DNA of 64,000 nt from a bacterium. Lineage in GTDB: Bacteria; Armatimonadota; Abditibacteriia; Abditibacteriales; Abditibacteriaceae. Position numbers and translations under genes: made by a program. This document shows positions 44,396 through 54,383 of the stretch, piece by piece. The stretch lies in assembly GCA_004172935.1 (NCBI GenBank), contig SDZD01000002.1:1-64000 (forward strand). The letters are read 5' to 3'. Within the stretch, counting starts at the first letter, position 1. Each line of letters starts with the position of its first letter. The notes below the pieces were generated by a model. It did no database searches, had not been told where the DNA came from, and saw nothing but the letters and a program-made list of their open reading frames with translations.

Positions 44396-47179
44396 TTACT
44401 TTGGAGTCGCTTTAATGATGAGTTGTCCCGTCTTGTTGGTGGCTGGCAGGTGAATATTCAAAAGGCCACTGTAAAGGCTCTTCGCCGCGACTTTTTGTCC
44501 ATTGAAAGTAACTTCGTAACGATGCGCGGGGTTCAGGCACACCACTAAGTCGCGTTCGTGTGGAGCCGTCGCGTCGTCAAACGCGAGAGTGGCCTGAAAG
44601 CCTGAATAGTCGGAAGTGAAGGCTTGTTTTTCTGGCCAAATTTCAAATCCGGTGGTGACTGTCCCCGGCTTATAGTAGGCCGAGAACCACGACAGCACCG
44701 GAGTAGACAGCGCCGAGAACTGGTGCCAGCCAGCGCCGCGTCCTGTCTTCGCGAGGAAATGCTCGTAGGTTTGGTAAGTGGCGTTGGCTTCGCCGCTGTA
44801 AACGTCCAGTCCCTTCTCCGCGATTTGAAATGCCAGATCGGAGCGCCCCAAATCGAGCATTGTCTTCCACATGAACCACTGGTGAGGCATCCACACTGCG
44901 CCATTCCAGTAGCCATCTTCGCGATAATAAGGTGCCGCCTGGTCAACTACGCCGATGCCCGATGGAGTCCACATATGTTTCGGAGAGAAGATTTTGTTGA
45001 GGAGAATTTTTTCCTGTTGCGGTGTGCAGATGCCGGACAGCAACGGGTAAGCGCCATCGAGTCCCTGATTGTAATTCTGCCCGTTCGAGTCTTTCAAGTG
45101 ACCAGAAGGGTTTTTGTCTTTGTCGTGCAAGACATAGCTAAAATAGCCCGCATTTTCATCCCAGGAATTCTTTTGCAGTGAGCCGGAAAACATCGCGATG
45201 TCCCGGTCATAATTCGTAACGTCCGACGAGAGATTTAGTTGCTTGGCGGCCAGTCGCAAAATTTTGGCGACTCGAATGCACTGAGCGGTGCTGATAACGG
45301 GTGTCGCGCTTTGTTCCAGCTTTTGCCTGTGAACCGCGACCTGTGCGGGGTAATCATCCCAGCCCCCCGAATTGTAAAAATAATCCCACGTCCGAATAAG
45401 ATTCGAATTCAAATTTCGCGTGGTAGAACTTCCCAGCGAACCGCTCAGGAATTGGTAGTATTGAGCCAGTCGGGGATAAAAATACGCCAGCATCTCTGGT
45501 GACTGCGTTTTTTGCCACAGTTCCAGAAAAGCGAACATCTGCGTCGGCACCGGAGAACCGTGATGAATGAAAGCCGATTGACTACCCGGTGGCGTGGTGT
45601 AGGCGTTGAGACATTGAAGCGCCAAATCGGTGTTGATTTCGCGTAGCCCCAGAGCGATGAAGCCCGAATCCCATGTGTAAAGGCTGTCCCAGTTCTTGCC
45701 GGGAGTAAAATGCCGAATGTATTGCCCCTGCGTGTAAACCGGATAAACCACATCGGACAGCACGGTGGCACGCAGTAGTTTTTGGCTTAGCGCATATTTT
45801 TGTCCTTGTGGCAGGATAGGGGAGGGGACTGCTGCTTTTTGCCTTTGAACTTTGACCTGCGCTTTGATGGTGCCGAGTTCGCTCAGCCGTTTAGTGACGG
45901 CGTCGGTAGTGCCAGTAGCGATTAAGCCATAGAGCGTGGTTTCACTGCGAGGTTCCAGTACCACGGGACGAATGAAAATGTCGCTATAGGCTCCGTTGCC
46001 ATTGCCGTTCAAAATTTTGCTGACGTGATCTTGAGACGCGCGCCGAAGGAAAACATCCAACTCATCGTTTCTTACTTCGCGTACTTCCGACGACTTTCCT
46101 TCCCATGTCAATCCATAAAATGTAGGAATCGTGTCGTATTTCAGTTGAAGGGTTTTGGCGGTAGCGTTTTCTGTAGTCTTCGGCTGAATATTGAACGTTG
46201 GAGCCGCGCTGATTTGAGGCTCGGCTGCCCCCGCCGGAACGACAATCAAACCATTGAGTTCGACAGCAGCGCCGCCTTCCGAAACCAGTGAAAGAGAACG
46301 CTTGGGGGAATTATCCAAAGAATATGGCAGAGAAACCGTCTCGAACTTACCGGTGCCAACGAGTTGGATGTTTTGATTGGCGATACCCTCGGCGCGAAAC
46401 GTGACTTTGGCGTCCTTTTTCATGCGGTAGTAAAGCCGTATATCGCCCTTTTTCTGAGCTTCGTTGATTTCGAGATCGTAAACAACGCCATCTCCCGCTT
46501 CGGAGCCAAAGCCCCCGGCAACAGCTTTACCATCAATAAAATCGTTGCCGCGAACCTCACCGCGCAGTTGCCCATCGGTGACCAGGTTGAAGCGCGGCGA
46601 TTTTTTGGTCAATTCGAGGTCTTTATAACTTGTGGCGTTGACCCAAAAACTTGGCGCCGAGGTTTGTATTTGTGTTGTGGGATAAACACCGGGGCTTACT
46701 ATGTTCGCCAACAGGTTGAGGGCCAGATTCTGGGGAAGTGCCGTATTATTGACGCAGCGCATTTCCACCAGCACTGTGGCCTCATCGACGATGGTGTAGG
46801 TGACATCGACAACGACCTGGTCTTTCCATTCCAGTTCGTAACGATAGGTGAACTGGGTCATGTGGCTATCGACATCCCAGGGCACATACCCCGACTCAAA
46901 CAACACGTTCGGGACGAGTGATTTGCTGCGATAGTAGCCCGGAACCAAAGTGACATCGAATCGAACGCCATCGCTGAGATTGGGAATGTGAGAAATGCCC
47001 GCATATTTCTTTGAATAAGGCCCCCATGAACTGAGCGCAATATCGTGGGTGTTATTCAGTTGCTCGAACGTCGGCATCGTTTTGGACTGGGAATGAGCTG
47101 CCGATGGGATAAAGGCTGAAATCAAAACGAGAGAGGCACTGGCTGCCCGATATTTTCTGTTCATTGGGTTGGCGTTCAT
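44396..47179 (-). CDS. GH63/MGH1-like glycoside hydrolase, secreted
   Basis: About 927 residues from ATG 47179, with a signal peptide (SASLVLISAFIPSAAHSQ). An N-terminal beta-sandwich super-domain (about 30-440) precedes an (alpha/alpha)6 barrel (about 460-900) with GH63-type motifs: NWDSLYTWDSGFIALGL, FIHHGSPVPTQMFAFLEL, YNSGGWDDYPAQ, WMPHQWFMWKTMLDLG and GAGWHQFSALSTPV. Candidate acid/base and nucleophile residues are the Asp of TWDSG and a Glu in the C-terminal loops, but this is by analogy. Family members cleave alpha-glucosides, mannosylglycerate or related bonds; the substrate is open. The upstream frame extends a further 36 codons but begins without a signal peptide. It diverges from the GntR/LacI-type regulator, so may share its control. 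Confidence 0.8.
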   Translation of the reverse strand: MNANPMNRKYRAASASLVLISAFIPSAAHSQSKTMPTFEQLNNTHDIALSSWGPYSKKYAGISHIPNLSDGVRFDVTLVPGYYRSKSLVPNVLFESGYVPWDVDSHMTQFTYRYELEWKDQVVVDVTYTIVDEATVLVEMRCVNNTALPQNLALNLLANIVSPGVYPTTQIQTSAPSFWVNATSYKDLELTKKSPRFNLVTDGQLRGEVRGNDFIDGKAVAGGFGSEAGDGVVYDLEINEAQKKGDIRLYYRMKKDAKVTFRAEGIANQNIQLVGTGKFETVSLPYSLDNSPKRSLSLVSEGGAAVELNGLIVVPAGAAEPQISAAPTFNIQPKTTENATAKTLQLKYDTIPTFYGLTWEGKSSEVREVRNDELDVFLRRASQDHVSKILNGNGNGAYSDIFIRPVVLEPRSETTLYGLIATGTTDAVTKRLSELGTIKAQVKVQRQKAAVPSPILPQGQKYALSQKLLRATVLSDVVYPVYTQGQYIRHFTPGKNWDSLYTWDSGFIALGLREINTDLALQCLNAYTTPPGSQSAFIHHGSPVPTQMFAFLELWQKTQSPEMLAYFYPRLAQYYQFLSGSLGSSTTRNLNSNLIRTWDYFYNSGGWDDYPAQVAVHRQKLEQSATPVISTAQCIRVAKILRLAAKQLNLSSDVTNYDRDIAMFSGSLQKNSWDENAGYFSYVLHDKDKNPSGHLKDSNGQNYNQGLDGAYPLLSGICTPQQEKILLNKIFSPKHMWTPSGIGVVDQAAPYYREDGYWNGAVWMPHQWFMWKTMLDLGRSDLAFQIAEKGLDVYSGEANATYQTYEHFLAKTGRGAGWHQFSALSTPVLSWFSAYYKPGTVTTGFEIWPEKQAFTSDYSGFQATLAFDDATAPHERDLVVCLNPAHRYEVTFNGQKVAAKSLYSGLLNIHLPATNKTGQLIIKATPK

Positions 47180-47410
47180 GGAATTATGTGGCTTCCGATT
47201 AAGTTGAGAACACTGCGGGTAAGGGGCGGAATTTACGTGCTTTCTACGCGGGCGTGATTGCGCACCTGAGGCATGAAGCAGCTCCAATCCCGGTTGGGGG
47301 TTGGACTTATAGGGCTTCTGACACCACTGAAATGGGATTGGTGGCGCAGTTTAAGCACTCCCACATGGCCGATGGCAATTCCAAATCGTGGGTTAATCCG
47401 AAATAAAAAA

Positions 47411-47456
47411 TAATCTGGTCCATAATGTTTAAATGGGGACCATAATGGGTATAATG
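47411..47456 (+). promoter_or_regulatory. 46-bp promoter/operator element, third copy (regulator gene promoter)
   Basis: GGTCC at 47417-47421, GGACC at 47437-47441 and TATAAT at 47450-47455; 43 of 46 positions match the plus-strand arm at 15348-15393, all three differences being in the spacer between half-sites. Transcription should begin near 47462, only about 9 bases before the regulator ATG. This copy suggests that the regulator controls its own promoter and the GH115/GH67 block through the same operator. Confidence 0.7.
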
Positions 47457-47470
47457 GTCATGTTCCCGTG

Positions 47471-48601
47471 ATGCCATCGACTTCTTCTGCACCCCAACAA
47501 ACACCTGAGCCTCGCATGGATGCTCAATCGCTTTTGGGCGTATTAGAAGCTATGTCGGATTCATTACAACCAGGAGATCAGCTGCCCACTCAGTTGGAAT
47601 TGATTCGTCGTTACAACGCTTCTGAACGCGCGGTGCGTTGGGCTTTGAATGAGTTGCGGCGGGAGGGAAAAATCGTGTCACGTCCCCGTTTGGGGACGGT
47701 TGTTGCCGAACGCAATCCCGCTCAGAGTAATGGTCATCTGGGAGATGCTGGTCATAACTCTGGTTATGTCGCCGATATGGTGGTTAACAGCCGTACCATA
47801 GTGGCAATCGCAGTTCCTGGGGAAACGGTCTTCAGTCGCGCTATGGAGTTGCTATTCCAGCAAACCCAGAACCTCGAACTTCCTCTTGTGTGCCGCTTTT
47901 TCGACCCTGAGGTCAGTAGCGTTCCTCAAAGTGAGCGCCCTCTTGGGTATGTGTTGCTAGGCCGTGCCCTCTTGCCTTTGGGCAAGCAACTTCAGGAAGC
48001 AGGGCACCGTGTTGTGCTAGTAGGTGCGCCTTATGCCGATACCGTCCCCGATGTTATCTGCGTATATGGCGATCAGGAGCATGGCGGTTATTTGGCTACT
48101 CGGCATTTGTTGGATTTGGGACACCGCCGCATCGCATTTCGTGGTGGAAGCGACTGGCCCCAGATGAGGCGCTGGCGCGGACATCAGCAAGCCTTGGCCG
48201 AGGCACGCCGCACGGGAGTTATGGTCGAAGAAAGCCACATCTTTGAGGAAGAGTTCGAGCAGTGGCGCCGTTCGCCAGAAATGGTAGCCGACTACTTTCG
48301 CCGTTCCAATGCCCCTACCGCCATTGTGGCCTGGAACGATCAGGCGGCGATGTCTCTGCTGAGCCTACTCTCCTATGTCGGGGTACGTGTGCCGCAAGAT
48401 GTCTCTTTGGTGGGGTTTGACAATCTGCCCGAAACCGAACAGGTTCATCCTGCCCTCACTACGGTCGATGCAGCTTTCGAACAGCAGCTGCGCTCGACAG
48501 TCAGGTTGCTGACTCAGCCACAGACACCTTCGCCGTCCCAGACGGTGATTGTGACATCCAGTTTGATATGCAGAGAATCCACCTCTGCGCCTTCCAAATA
48601 A
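47471..48601 (+). CDS. GntR-type regulator with LacI-like sensor domain
   Basis: 376 residues from ATG 47471. Winged helix at about residues 15-80 (LQPGDQLPTQLELIRRYNAS, then ERAVRWALNELRREGKIVSR and a wing), followed by a LacI/GalR-like sensor (TIVAIAVPGETVFSRAMELL, GYLATRHLLDLGHRRIAF, VSLVGFDNLPETEQVHPALT). The promoter is the third copy of the 46-bp element that also drives the divergent GH115 operons 32 kb away, making this the prime candidate for its binding protein. Sensing of a glucuronoxylan fragment would fit the target genes. Near-leaderless transcript. Its first five codons recur as the leader ORF at 15409. Confidence 0.88.
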   Translation: MPSTSSAPQQTPEPRMDAQSLLGVLEAMSDSLQPGDQLPTQLELIRRYNASERAVRWALNELRREGKIVSRPRLGTVVAERNPAQSNGHLGDAGHNSGYVADMVVNSRTIVAIAVPGETVFSRAMELLFQQTQNLELPLVCRFFDPEVSSVPQSERPLGYVLLGRALLPLGKQLQEAGHRVVLVGAPYADTVPDVICVYGDQEHGGYLATRHLLDLGHRRIAFRGGSDWPQMRRWRGHQQALAEARRTGVMVEESHIFEEEFEQWRRSPEMVADYFRRSNAPTAIVAWNDQAAMSLLSLLSYVGVRVPQDVSLVGFDNLPETEQVHPALTTVDAAFEQQLRSTVRLLTQPQTPSPSQTVIVTSSLICRESTSAPSK

Positions 48602-48703
48602 GGAAGGACATGAAATCTTATGTATGATGCGATAGATGCAGTTGTTTGAGATAGCGCTAAATCTATTCGTTGATTCAAAAATTATTTATTTAGAAATTGT
48701 GGG

Positions 48704-49501
48704 ATGAAAAATCAATCATACCGTTTTTACAACACACAACAATCTTCGATTCAAGGACAGGCTAAACGCGGGTTTACGCTTATAGAGTTGTTGGTAGTTA
48801 TAGCCATCATCGCGATTTTGGCCGCCATCTTGTTCCCAGTGTTTGCCCGTGCCCGCGAAAATGCCCGCAAAACATCCTGCATGAGCAACATGAAGCAAAT
48901 CGGCCTGGGCACCATGCAGTACACGCAGGATTACGATGAATTCTTGCCTGATGCGACTTATGGCCCCAGCAGCCTGGTGACAGATCCTAAGTGGATGGAT
49001 GTTATTTACCCATACGTCAAAAGTGAGCAGCTATTCACCTGCCCCAGCGACTCTGGGGCAAACCGCATCTATAATTCCAATCGCCTGGCCCGCACCACCA
49101 ATGCCTATGGCAGCTATGCCATCAACAACTGCTACTACGACTCGAACGAGCCGTACCCACCCCGTGCCTCCAATATCGCCCGCATTCCACAGACCTCGGA
49201 AACCATCTGGCTCACCGATGTAAGCGATCAGGACGTTAACCCCACGTTCTTCTGGAGGCCCAACAACGCCAATCCTACCATCATTACTTCGGGCAGTACG
49301 AAGGTTATGCAGAATCGAAATGCCTCCACCACCTTCAACTACGGTGTTTCAGAGCGCCACTTGGAGACAACCCCCGTTCTATTTTGCGACGGCCACGTCA
49401 AAGCATTGAAAATTGACGCTCTGACACAACGCGGCGTCCAACTCACCGCGAACTTCCCTGCTGGTGGCGCTTATCGCTTGTTCACCATTGATGAAGATTA
49501 A
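48704..49501 (+). CDS. Pseudopilin-like secreted protein (FTLIELL, H-x9-DG)
   Basis: A 265-residue protein with leader QAKRG then [31 protein letters not shown], and the C-terminal [12 protein letters not shown] (H-x9-DG) motif. The globular part carries Tyr/Asn/Pro-rich loops ([17 protein letters not shown]) and one pair of cysteines near the N-terminal helix end. It sits 102 bases after the GntR/LacI-type regulator and 47 bases before another pseudopilin gene; both precede the GH115-UxuA operon. Likely a surface or type II secretion-like filament component, as for the copy at 3625. Confidence 0.85.
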   Translation: MKNQSYRFYNTQQSSIQGQAKRGFTLIELLVVIAIIAILAAILFPVFARARENARKTSCMSNMKQIGLGTMQYTQDYDEFLPDATYGPSSLVTDPKWMDVIYPYVKSEQLFTCPSDSGANRIYNSNRLARTTNAYGSYAINNCYYDSNEPYPPRASNIARIPQTSETIWLTDVSDQDVNPTFFWRPNNANPTIITSGSTKVMQNRNASTTFNYGVSERHLETTPVLFCDGHVKALKIDALTQRGVQLTANFPAGGAYRLFTIDED

Positions 49502-49548
49502 AGTGCTGGAATCTTTTGCTAGAAATCATCTTGTTTAGAAACTTCGAT

Positions 49549-50385
49549 ATGAAAACTCAATCAAACTCCGTGTTCAACGCTCAGAAGGTTATCGGAAAGG
49601 CTAAAAAAGGCTTCACCCTCATAGAGCTTCTGGTGGTCATCGCCATCATCGCGATTTTGGCTGCTATTCTGTTCCCCGTTTTTGCCCGCGCCCGCGAAAA
49701 TGCCCGTCGTTCCTCCTGTCAATCCAACCTCAAACAGATTGGACTGGGTATGCTCCAGTATTCGCAAGACTACGACGAGCGCTATCCGATGTATCGCGTC
49801 GGCAACTGGGTGAGTGGTAAGCCATACGGTTGGGCTGACAACATCCAGCCCTATGTCAAAAGCGAGCAACTCCTTCAGTGCCCAAGTGAGCCAAACGCTC
49901 CGCCATTGGCCACAATCACAGTCGATAGGCCGCGCCAGCCAGGTTACACCGACTACGTTTATAACGTCTGCTTGGGTTCCAGCCCTCAGTCGAACGCCGG
50001 TGACGCCAGTGGTGCCAGCATCTCTCTGTCAACTGTACAAAACCCCGCATCGGTTATGATGGCCATTGATGGTAAAAAGGATGGAAGCACTGTTGGTGCA
50101 GCGGTAGGTAACAACGGTTCCGCTCGTATGGCGACTCGCGGTGGCGGCGTTAACGGTTTTGCGGTGTCGTCTAACTTCGATACCGACCGCCACCTGGCAG
50201 GAGCCAACTTGCTGTTTTCCGATGGACATGTCAAGTGGCAAAAGGGACAGGACGGCAAACCCGATTCCTGGTCTACCGTTTATGGTTCGGGCACTCCCAT
50301 CTCCGTTTCAGGAGACAAGCCAACGATGGCCGCCTACGATCCAGGCTCAATCGGTACTTGCCAGGCTGCTCGCGCCGCCGAATAA
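49549..50385 (+). CDS. Pseudopilin-like secreted protein (FTLIELL, H-x9-DG)
   Basis: 278 residues from ATG 49549 (a TTG-initiated extension of 11 codons is open but unlikely). Leader [57 protein letters not shown], and [12 protein letters not shown]. The middle domain differs from that of the adjacent 48704 gene (Gly/Ala/Ser-rich, for example [18 protein letters not shown]), so the pair share anchor and C-terminal motifs but carry different heads. A hairpin at 50472-50504 follows. Confidence 0.85.
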   Translation: MKTQSNSVFNAQKVIGKAKKGFTLIELLVVIAIIAILAAILFPVFARARENARRSSCQSNLKQIGLGMLQYSQDYDERYPMYRVGNWVSGKPYGWADNIQPYVKSEQLLQCPSEPNAPPLATITVDRPRQPGYTDYVYNVCLGSSPQSNAGDASGASISLSTVQNPASVMMAIDGKKDGSTVGAAVGNNGSARMATRGGGVNGFAVSSNFDTDRHLAGANLLFSDGHVKWQKGQDGKPDSWSTVYGSGTPISVSGDKPTMAAYDPGSIGTCQAARAAE

Positions 50386-50471
50386 GTCCGTCGCTTTATC
50401 TCCCCATTCGAGTCCCAATTTTGTGGACGGCGGCAGGGACGACATCTTCACTGATTCCTGCCTTTACAAGA

Positions 50472-50504
50472 AGCGAGGGGACACAAACGTTGTGTCTTCT
50501 CGCT
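50472..50504 (+). terminator. Hairpin after the pseudopilin pair
   Basis: AGCGAG-G-GACACAA pairs with TTGTGTC-TT-CTCGCT (50472-50486 with 50490-50504), a 13-bp stem with one internal mismatch region and a 3-base loop. It is followed by a T/C-rich but not pure T-run, so it is a probable but not certain terminator. The rest of the 235-base gap before the GH115 gene shows no ORF or copy of the 46-bp element. Confidence 0.55.
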
Positions 50505-50620
50505 CTCTTGTGTCTATTTGTTGTAGTTCTCGTGTCAACATACACGCCAACTTATAGAGTGAAAGTGCCAGCACCGTACTCAAACACCAAATCCATCGAA
50601 CTAACAGTCACACAAAAACT

Positions 50621-53476
50621 ATGATTAAACCCAACGTCTGGGGCGCGGCCGCCCTGTTGTCGCTTGCTTTACTTCCCTCTTGTGGGGATGCGCAGGAAAA
50701 GTTATCTCCGTTTGCCACCCTGCTTGTTTCTGCGCAGAAAAAGAATGCAAATGACTTCACCTTAGCGACCACGAAAGGAGCGGCCCCCATTTATCTGGAT
50801 GGTGCCGATTTTCCAGTTGTGCGAATCGCTGCCGAGGCGTTGGCTGGTGATATTGAGAAGGTAACAACGGCTAAACCCAATGTCCTTAGCACCCCACCTG
50901 CTGCTGGAGAAACCGCCGTTTTCATCGGTACCGTTGGTAAAAGCCAGTTGATTGATAGGCTCGTGGCTCAGAAGAAATTGGATGTTTCGGCCATTCGCGG
51001 GCAATGGGAGCGCTACGTCATCACGACTGTTGAGAATCCGCTTCCCGGCGTGCGACAGGCTTTGGTCATCGCTGGTAGTGACCGGCGCGGCACGGCCTAT
51101 GGTGCTTTTAGCGTCTCCGAATCCATTGGTGTCTCTCCGTGGGTTTGGTGGGCGGATGTGACACCGCAACATCGCGATAGTCTCGTCTTTCCTCGCGCTC
51201 GTTTCGCGTCGAAAGCGCCATCGGTTAAATACCGTGGCATCTTCATCAACGATGAAGATTGGGGCCTATTGCCGTGGTCTAAAAAGAACGAACCCGAAGT
51301 CAATACCATTGGCCCCAAAACCTACGAGAAGGTTGGTGAGTTGCTTTTGCGCCTCAAGGCCAACTATCTGTGGCCTGCTATGCACGAGGCGACTGTTGCT
51401 TTCAACCAGATTCCCGAAAACAAACTGGTCATGGATAGGTACGCTATCGTGATGGGTTCTTCGCACCCAGAGCCGCTACTATTCAACAATGCCAGTGAGT
51501 GGAAATATCCCAAGAACCAGTGGAACTACGACACCCACTCCGACCTGATCAAAGGTGTGTGGGAAAAACGCCTTCAGGAAAACCATCAGTTCGAAAACTC
51601 GTACACAGTCGGCCTTCGGGGTATCCACGACACCGGTATGCAGGGGAGCGGCACAGTTGAAGATGGAGTGCGACGTTTGGAGCGAGTCGTTAAAGACCAA
51701 CGCGAATTGCTGGCAAAATATGTCAATCCCAAAGTCGATGAAGTCCCACAGGTGTTCGTGCCTTACAAGGAAGTGTTGCCAATCTATCAGGCGGGCATGA
51801 AAGTCCCGGACGATGTCACTCTGGTTTGGGTCGATGATAACCACGGCTACATCCGCCAGCTCTCTACCCCCGCCGAGCAAAAGCGCACGGGAAGCGCTGG
51901 CGTCTACTACCACTTCTCCTATTTGGGGGCGCCTGAATCGTTCTTGTGGTTGGGTTCGACCTCTCCGGCTTTGGCTGCTTATGAGATGCAGAAGGCTTAC
52001 GCTTATGGCGCCGACCGCCTTTGGGTCTTCAACGTGGGCGACATTAAACCCATCGAGAAGGAAATGGAATTCGGTATGCGCTTGGCCTACGACATCAATA
52101 GTTACCCCGTCGATAAGGCGATGAACTATTTGGCGGACTTTGCCACCGAAAACTTTGGCGCCCCTTATGCCCAGCAAACCGCTTCCATTTTGGAGCAGTA
52201 CTATCATCTGGTCGCACAGATCAAGCCGGAGCATAACGACCGCATGACGATGAGTCCTGCCGAGCAAGATGCTCGTTTGGCTGCTTACAGCTCTCTCGTT
52301 CAGCAAGCCGAGAAGCTTTCCGACCAAATCCCAGCCGACAAAAAAGACTCCTTCTTTGAGTTGGTGCTTTACCCCGTCAAAGGCGCTGCGCTGATGAACA
52401 TCAAGCAGACCGCTTTGATTCGCGGTGATGTCGATACTGCCACGAAAGCCTTCGAAGAAATCCAACAAATCTCCGTGAAATACAACAAGGAGATTGTTGG
52501 CGGCAAATGGGATCGCATGATGAACTATGCTCCCAACAACGCCCGTGTTTTCCGTCGCCCCGGTGATTCTGGTATTCGCGGCCAGGTTGGCACTCCTGTC
52601 CTGCAAGTGGATGCCAAGAGTGCCACGCTCAGCGGAAGCATGAAACTGGTCGATGATGCCATTGTCGCGACCTCACCTGAAGTGCAGACAGAAAGCAGCG
52701 GCAATGTGGCGCGCTTTACCCTTAACTCTCCTGAAGCGCGCAAAGGCACCATCTACTTCCTGACCCAAACTCCCGATGACAAGCACGACTCGTGGTTCGT
52801 GACTCTGAACGGCAAGAAAGTCACCGTCAACGACAATGTGACAGGCAACTTCGTCAACTGGATTAAGGTTATGGATGCCGACCTCGTCGCTGGCGAAAAT
52901 ACCTTTACTGTCGAACAGCGCGAAGGCGGAACCGCTCTCTACCGCATTGCCGTTATGGAAGGCGATAAAGTGCCTGCCCCCGTTGTCATTAAACGGGCTG
53001 CTGTTGCAGCGCCGACTCCTCGTGTCATCGAAGCCGATGCCTACAGCCAAATCAAAAATAGCGGCCCCAGCCAGTGGAAGAAAATCAACGGCCTTGGATG
53101 GGGCAAAAGCGCGATGACACTTCTGCCTTTCCAGACCAAGTCCATCACCGACGCCAATCAAAGCAAGGCGCCTGCTATCACCTATTCCTTCCCGAGCACC
53201 GCTCCACAAGCTACAATCGAAACCCGCTTCTTGCCGACGCACCGCGTCAACCAGAACCTGGGCTTGCGCTACTCCATTAGCGTCGATGGCGGCCCCACAC
53301 AAATTCAGGATTACGACACGCTGGAATATTCTGGCGATTGGGGACGCAACGTGCTTGCTGGCTACGCTCCATCCCAGACAACTCATAAGTTGAAAGATGG
53401 TGCTAACCACACCGTCACCATTCGTTTCCTCGACCCCGGCATGGTACTAAGCCAAGTTCGAGTCTTCGACAAATAA
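50621..53476 (+). CDS. GH115 alpha-glucuronidase (copy C)
   Basis: A 951-residue secreted protein closely related to the 12075-15056 gene: signal peptide (VWGAAALLSLALLPSCGDAQ), PIYLDGADFPVVRIAAEALA, GTAYGAFSVSESIGVSPWVW, YRGIFINDEDWGLLPWSK, RLKANYLWPAMHEAT, WLGSTSPALAAYEMQKAYAY, and a C-terminal beta-sandwich (FLPTHRVNQNLGLRYSISVD). It would release (methyl)glucuronate from xylan. It heads an operon with a mannonate-type SDR, uxuA and a hexuronate transporter, so enzyme, uptake and catabolism of glucuronate are co-expressed. ATG 50621 lies directly before the signal peptide. Confidence 0.92.
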   Translation: MIKPNVWGAAALLSLALLPSCGDAQEKLSPFATLLVSAQKKNANDFTLATTKGAAPIYLDGADFPVVRIAAEALAGDIEKVTTAKPNVLSTPPAAGETAVFIGTVGKSQLIDRLVAQKKLDVSAIRGQWERYVITTVENPLPGVRQALVIAGSDRRGTAYGAFSVSESIGVSPWVWWADVTPQHRDSLVFPRARFASKAPSVKYRGIFINDEDWGLLPWSKKNEPEVNTIGPKTYEKVGELLLRLKANYLWPAMHEATVAFNQIPENKLVMDRYAIVMGSSHPEPLLFNNASEWKYPKNQWNYDTHSDLIKGVWEKRLQENHQFENSYTVGLRGIHDTGMQGSGTVEDGVRRLERVVKDQRELLAKYVNPKVDEVPQVFVPYKEVLPIYQAGMKVPDDVTLVWVDDNHGYIRQLSTPAEQKRTGSAGVYYHFSYLGAPESFLWLGSTSPALAAYEMQKAYAYGADRLWVFNVGDIKPIEKEMEFGMRLAYDINSYPVDKAMNYLADFATENFGAPYAQQTASILEQYYHLVAQIKPEHNDRMTMSPAEQDARLAAYSSLVQQAEKLSDQIPADKKDSFFELVLYPVKGAALMNIKQTALIRGDVDTATKAFEEIQQISVKYNKEIVGGKWDRMMNYAPNNARVFRRPGDSGIRGQVGTPVLQVDAKSATLSGSMKLVDDAIVATSPEVQTESSGNVARFTLNSPEARKGTIYFLTQTPDDKHDSWFVTLNGKKVTVNDNVTGNFVNWIKVMDADLVAGENTFTVEQREGGTALYRIAVMEGDKVPAPVVIKRAAVAAPTPRVIEADAYSQIKNSGPSQWKKINGLGWGKSAMTLLPFQTKSITDANQSKAPAITYSFPSTAPQATIETRFLPTHRVNQNLGLRYSISVDGGPTQIQDYDTLEYSGDWGRNVLAGYAPSQTTHKLKDGANHTVTIRFLDPGMVLSQVRVFDK

Positions 53477-53510
53477 TAGGCGCGGCGGTTCGCACGCCGA
53501 GAGCTATTAA

Positions 53511-53542
53511 CCAGAGCGTGAGAGCTATGCTTCACGCTCTGG
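53511..53542. repeat. 11-bp inverted repeat between GH115 and SDR genes
   Basis: CCAGAGCGTGA (53511-53521) and TCACGCTCTGG (53532-53542) form a perfect stem with a 10-base loop, 14 bases before the SDR start codon and without a following T-run. In the mRNA it would separate the secreted enzyme cistron from the catabolic genes, perhaps tuning their relative expression or 3'-end stability. Confidence 0.6.
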
Positions 53543-53556
53543 TTGGTGAGTTGGTC

Positions 53557-54381
53557 ATGAAAAATACACTCTTTGATTTAGCCGACCGCGTTTATGTCGT
53601 CACTGGTGCGACGGGCGCGTTGGCCGGAAGCGCCGCCGATTATCTGGCAGGGCAGGGCGCGCGCGTAGTCTATCTGGGACGTAGCGCCGAGAAGGTCGAC
53701 GCGGCGCTGGCGAAATGTCGCGCCCAAACAGCAGATGCTCAGTGCCTTGGTATCGTCGCCGATGTTATGCAACGCGACATGTTGGAACAGGCCCGCGATA
53801 CCATCCTGCAAAAGTGGGGACGCATTGATGGCTTGCTCAACGGCGCGGGGGGCAACATGCCCGGAGCCACAATCGCACCGGGAAAAGATTTCTCCGACCT
53901 CGATTTCGAGTCGTTTCAGCAAGTCGTCGATTTGAACCTGCATGGTACAGTCTTGCCTTCGCTTGTGTTCGGTCCTGTTATGGTGGAAGGTGGGCGCGGC
54001 TCCATCATCAACTACTCCTCGGTTTCAGCCCCAGTCGTTGTCACTCGTGTTGTTGGCTACTCGGCGGCTAAAGCGGGGGTTGAAAATTTCACTCGTTGGT
54101 TGGCGGTGGACATGGCACGCCGTACCGAAGGTAAGGTGCGCGTTAATGCCGTTCTTCCCGGTTTCTTTCTGGGCGAGCAGAACCGACGTTTGCTCACCAA
54201 CGAAGATGGCTCCCTCACCGAACGCGGCCAACTGGTTGTCAATCAGACGCCTTTCGGGCGCTTCGGCCAAGCCGACGAACTGCATGGTGCCATCCACTAT
54301 TTATTAGCCGATGCCTCGAAGTTCGTCACGGGAAGCATCCTTCCCGTTGATGGTGGCTTTGTCGCGTTTTCGGGTGTCTGA
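53557..54381 (+). CDS. SDR oxidoreductase, D-mannonate oxidoreductase type (copy 2)
   Basis: About 274 residues from ATG 53557 (MKNTLFDLADRVYVVTGATG); an upstream in-frame extension passes through the inverted repeat and is not favoured. Cofactor motif TGATGALAGSA, NGAGGNMPGAT, active-site YSAAK and substrate loop LLTNEDGSLTERGQLVVNQT match the copy at 42105. It should reduce D-fructuronate to D-mannonate, the substrate of the mannonate dehydratase whose gene starts 3 bases after this stop. Confidence 0.85.
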   Translation: MKNTLFDLADRVYVVTGATGALAGSAADYLAGQGARVVYLGRSAEKVDAALAKCRAQTADAQCLGIVADVMQRDMLEQARDTILQKWGRIDGLLNGAGGNMPGATIAPGKDFSDLDFESFQQVVDLNLHGTVLPSLVFGPVMVEGGRGSIINYSSVSAPVVVTRVVGYSAAKAGVENFTRWLAVDMARRTEGKVRVNAVLPGFFLGEQNRRLLTNEDGSLTERGQLVVNQTPFGRFGQADELHGAIHYLLADASKFVTGSILPVDGGFVAFSGV

Positions 54382-54383
54382 CC

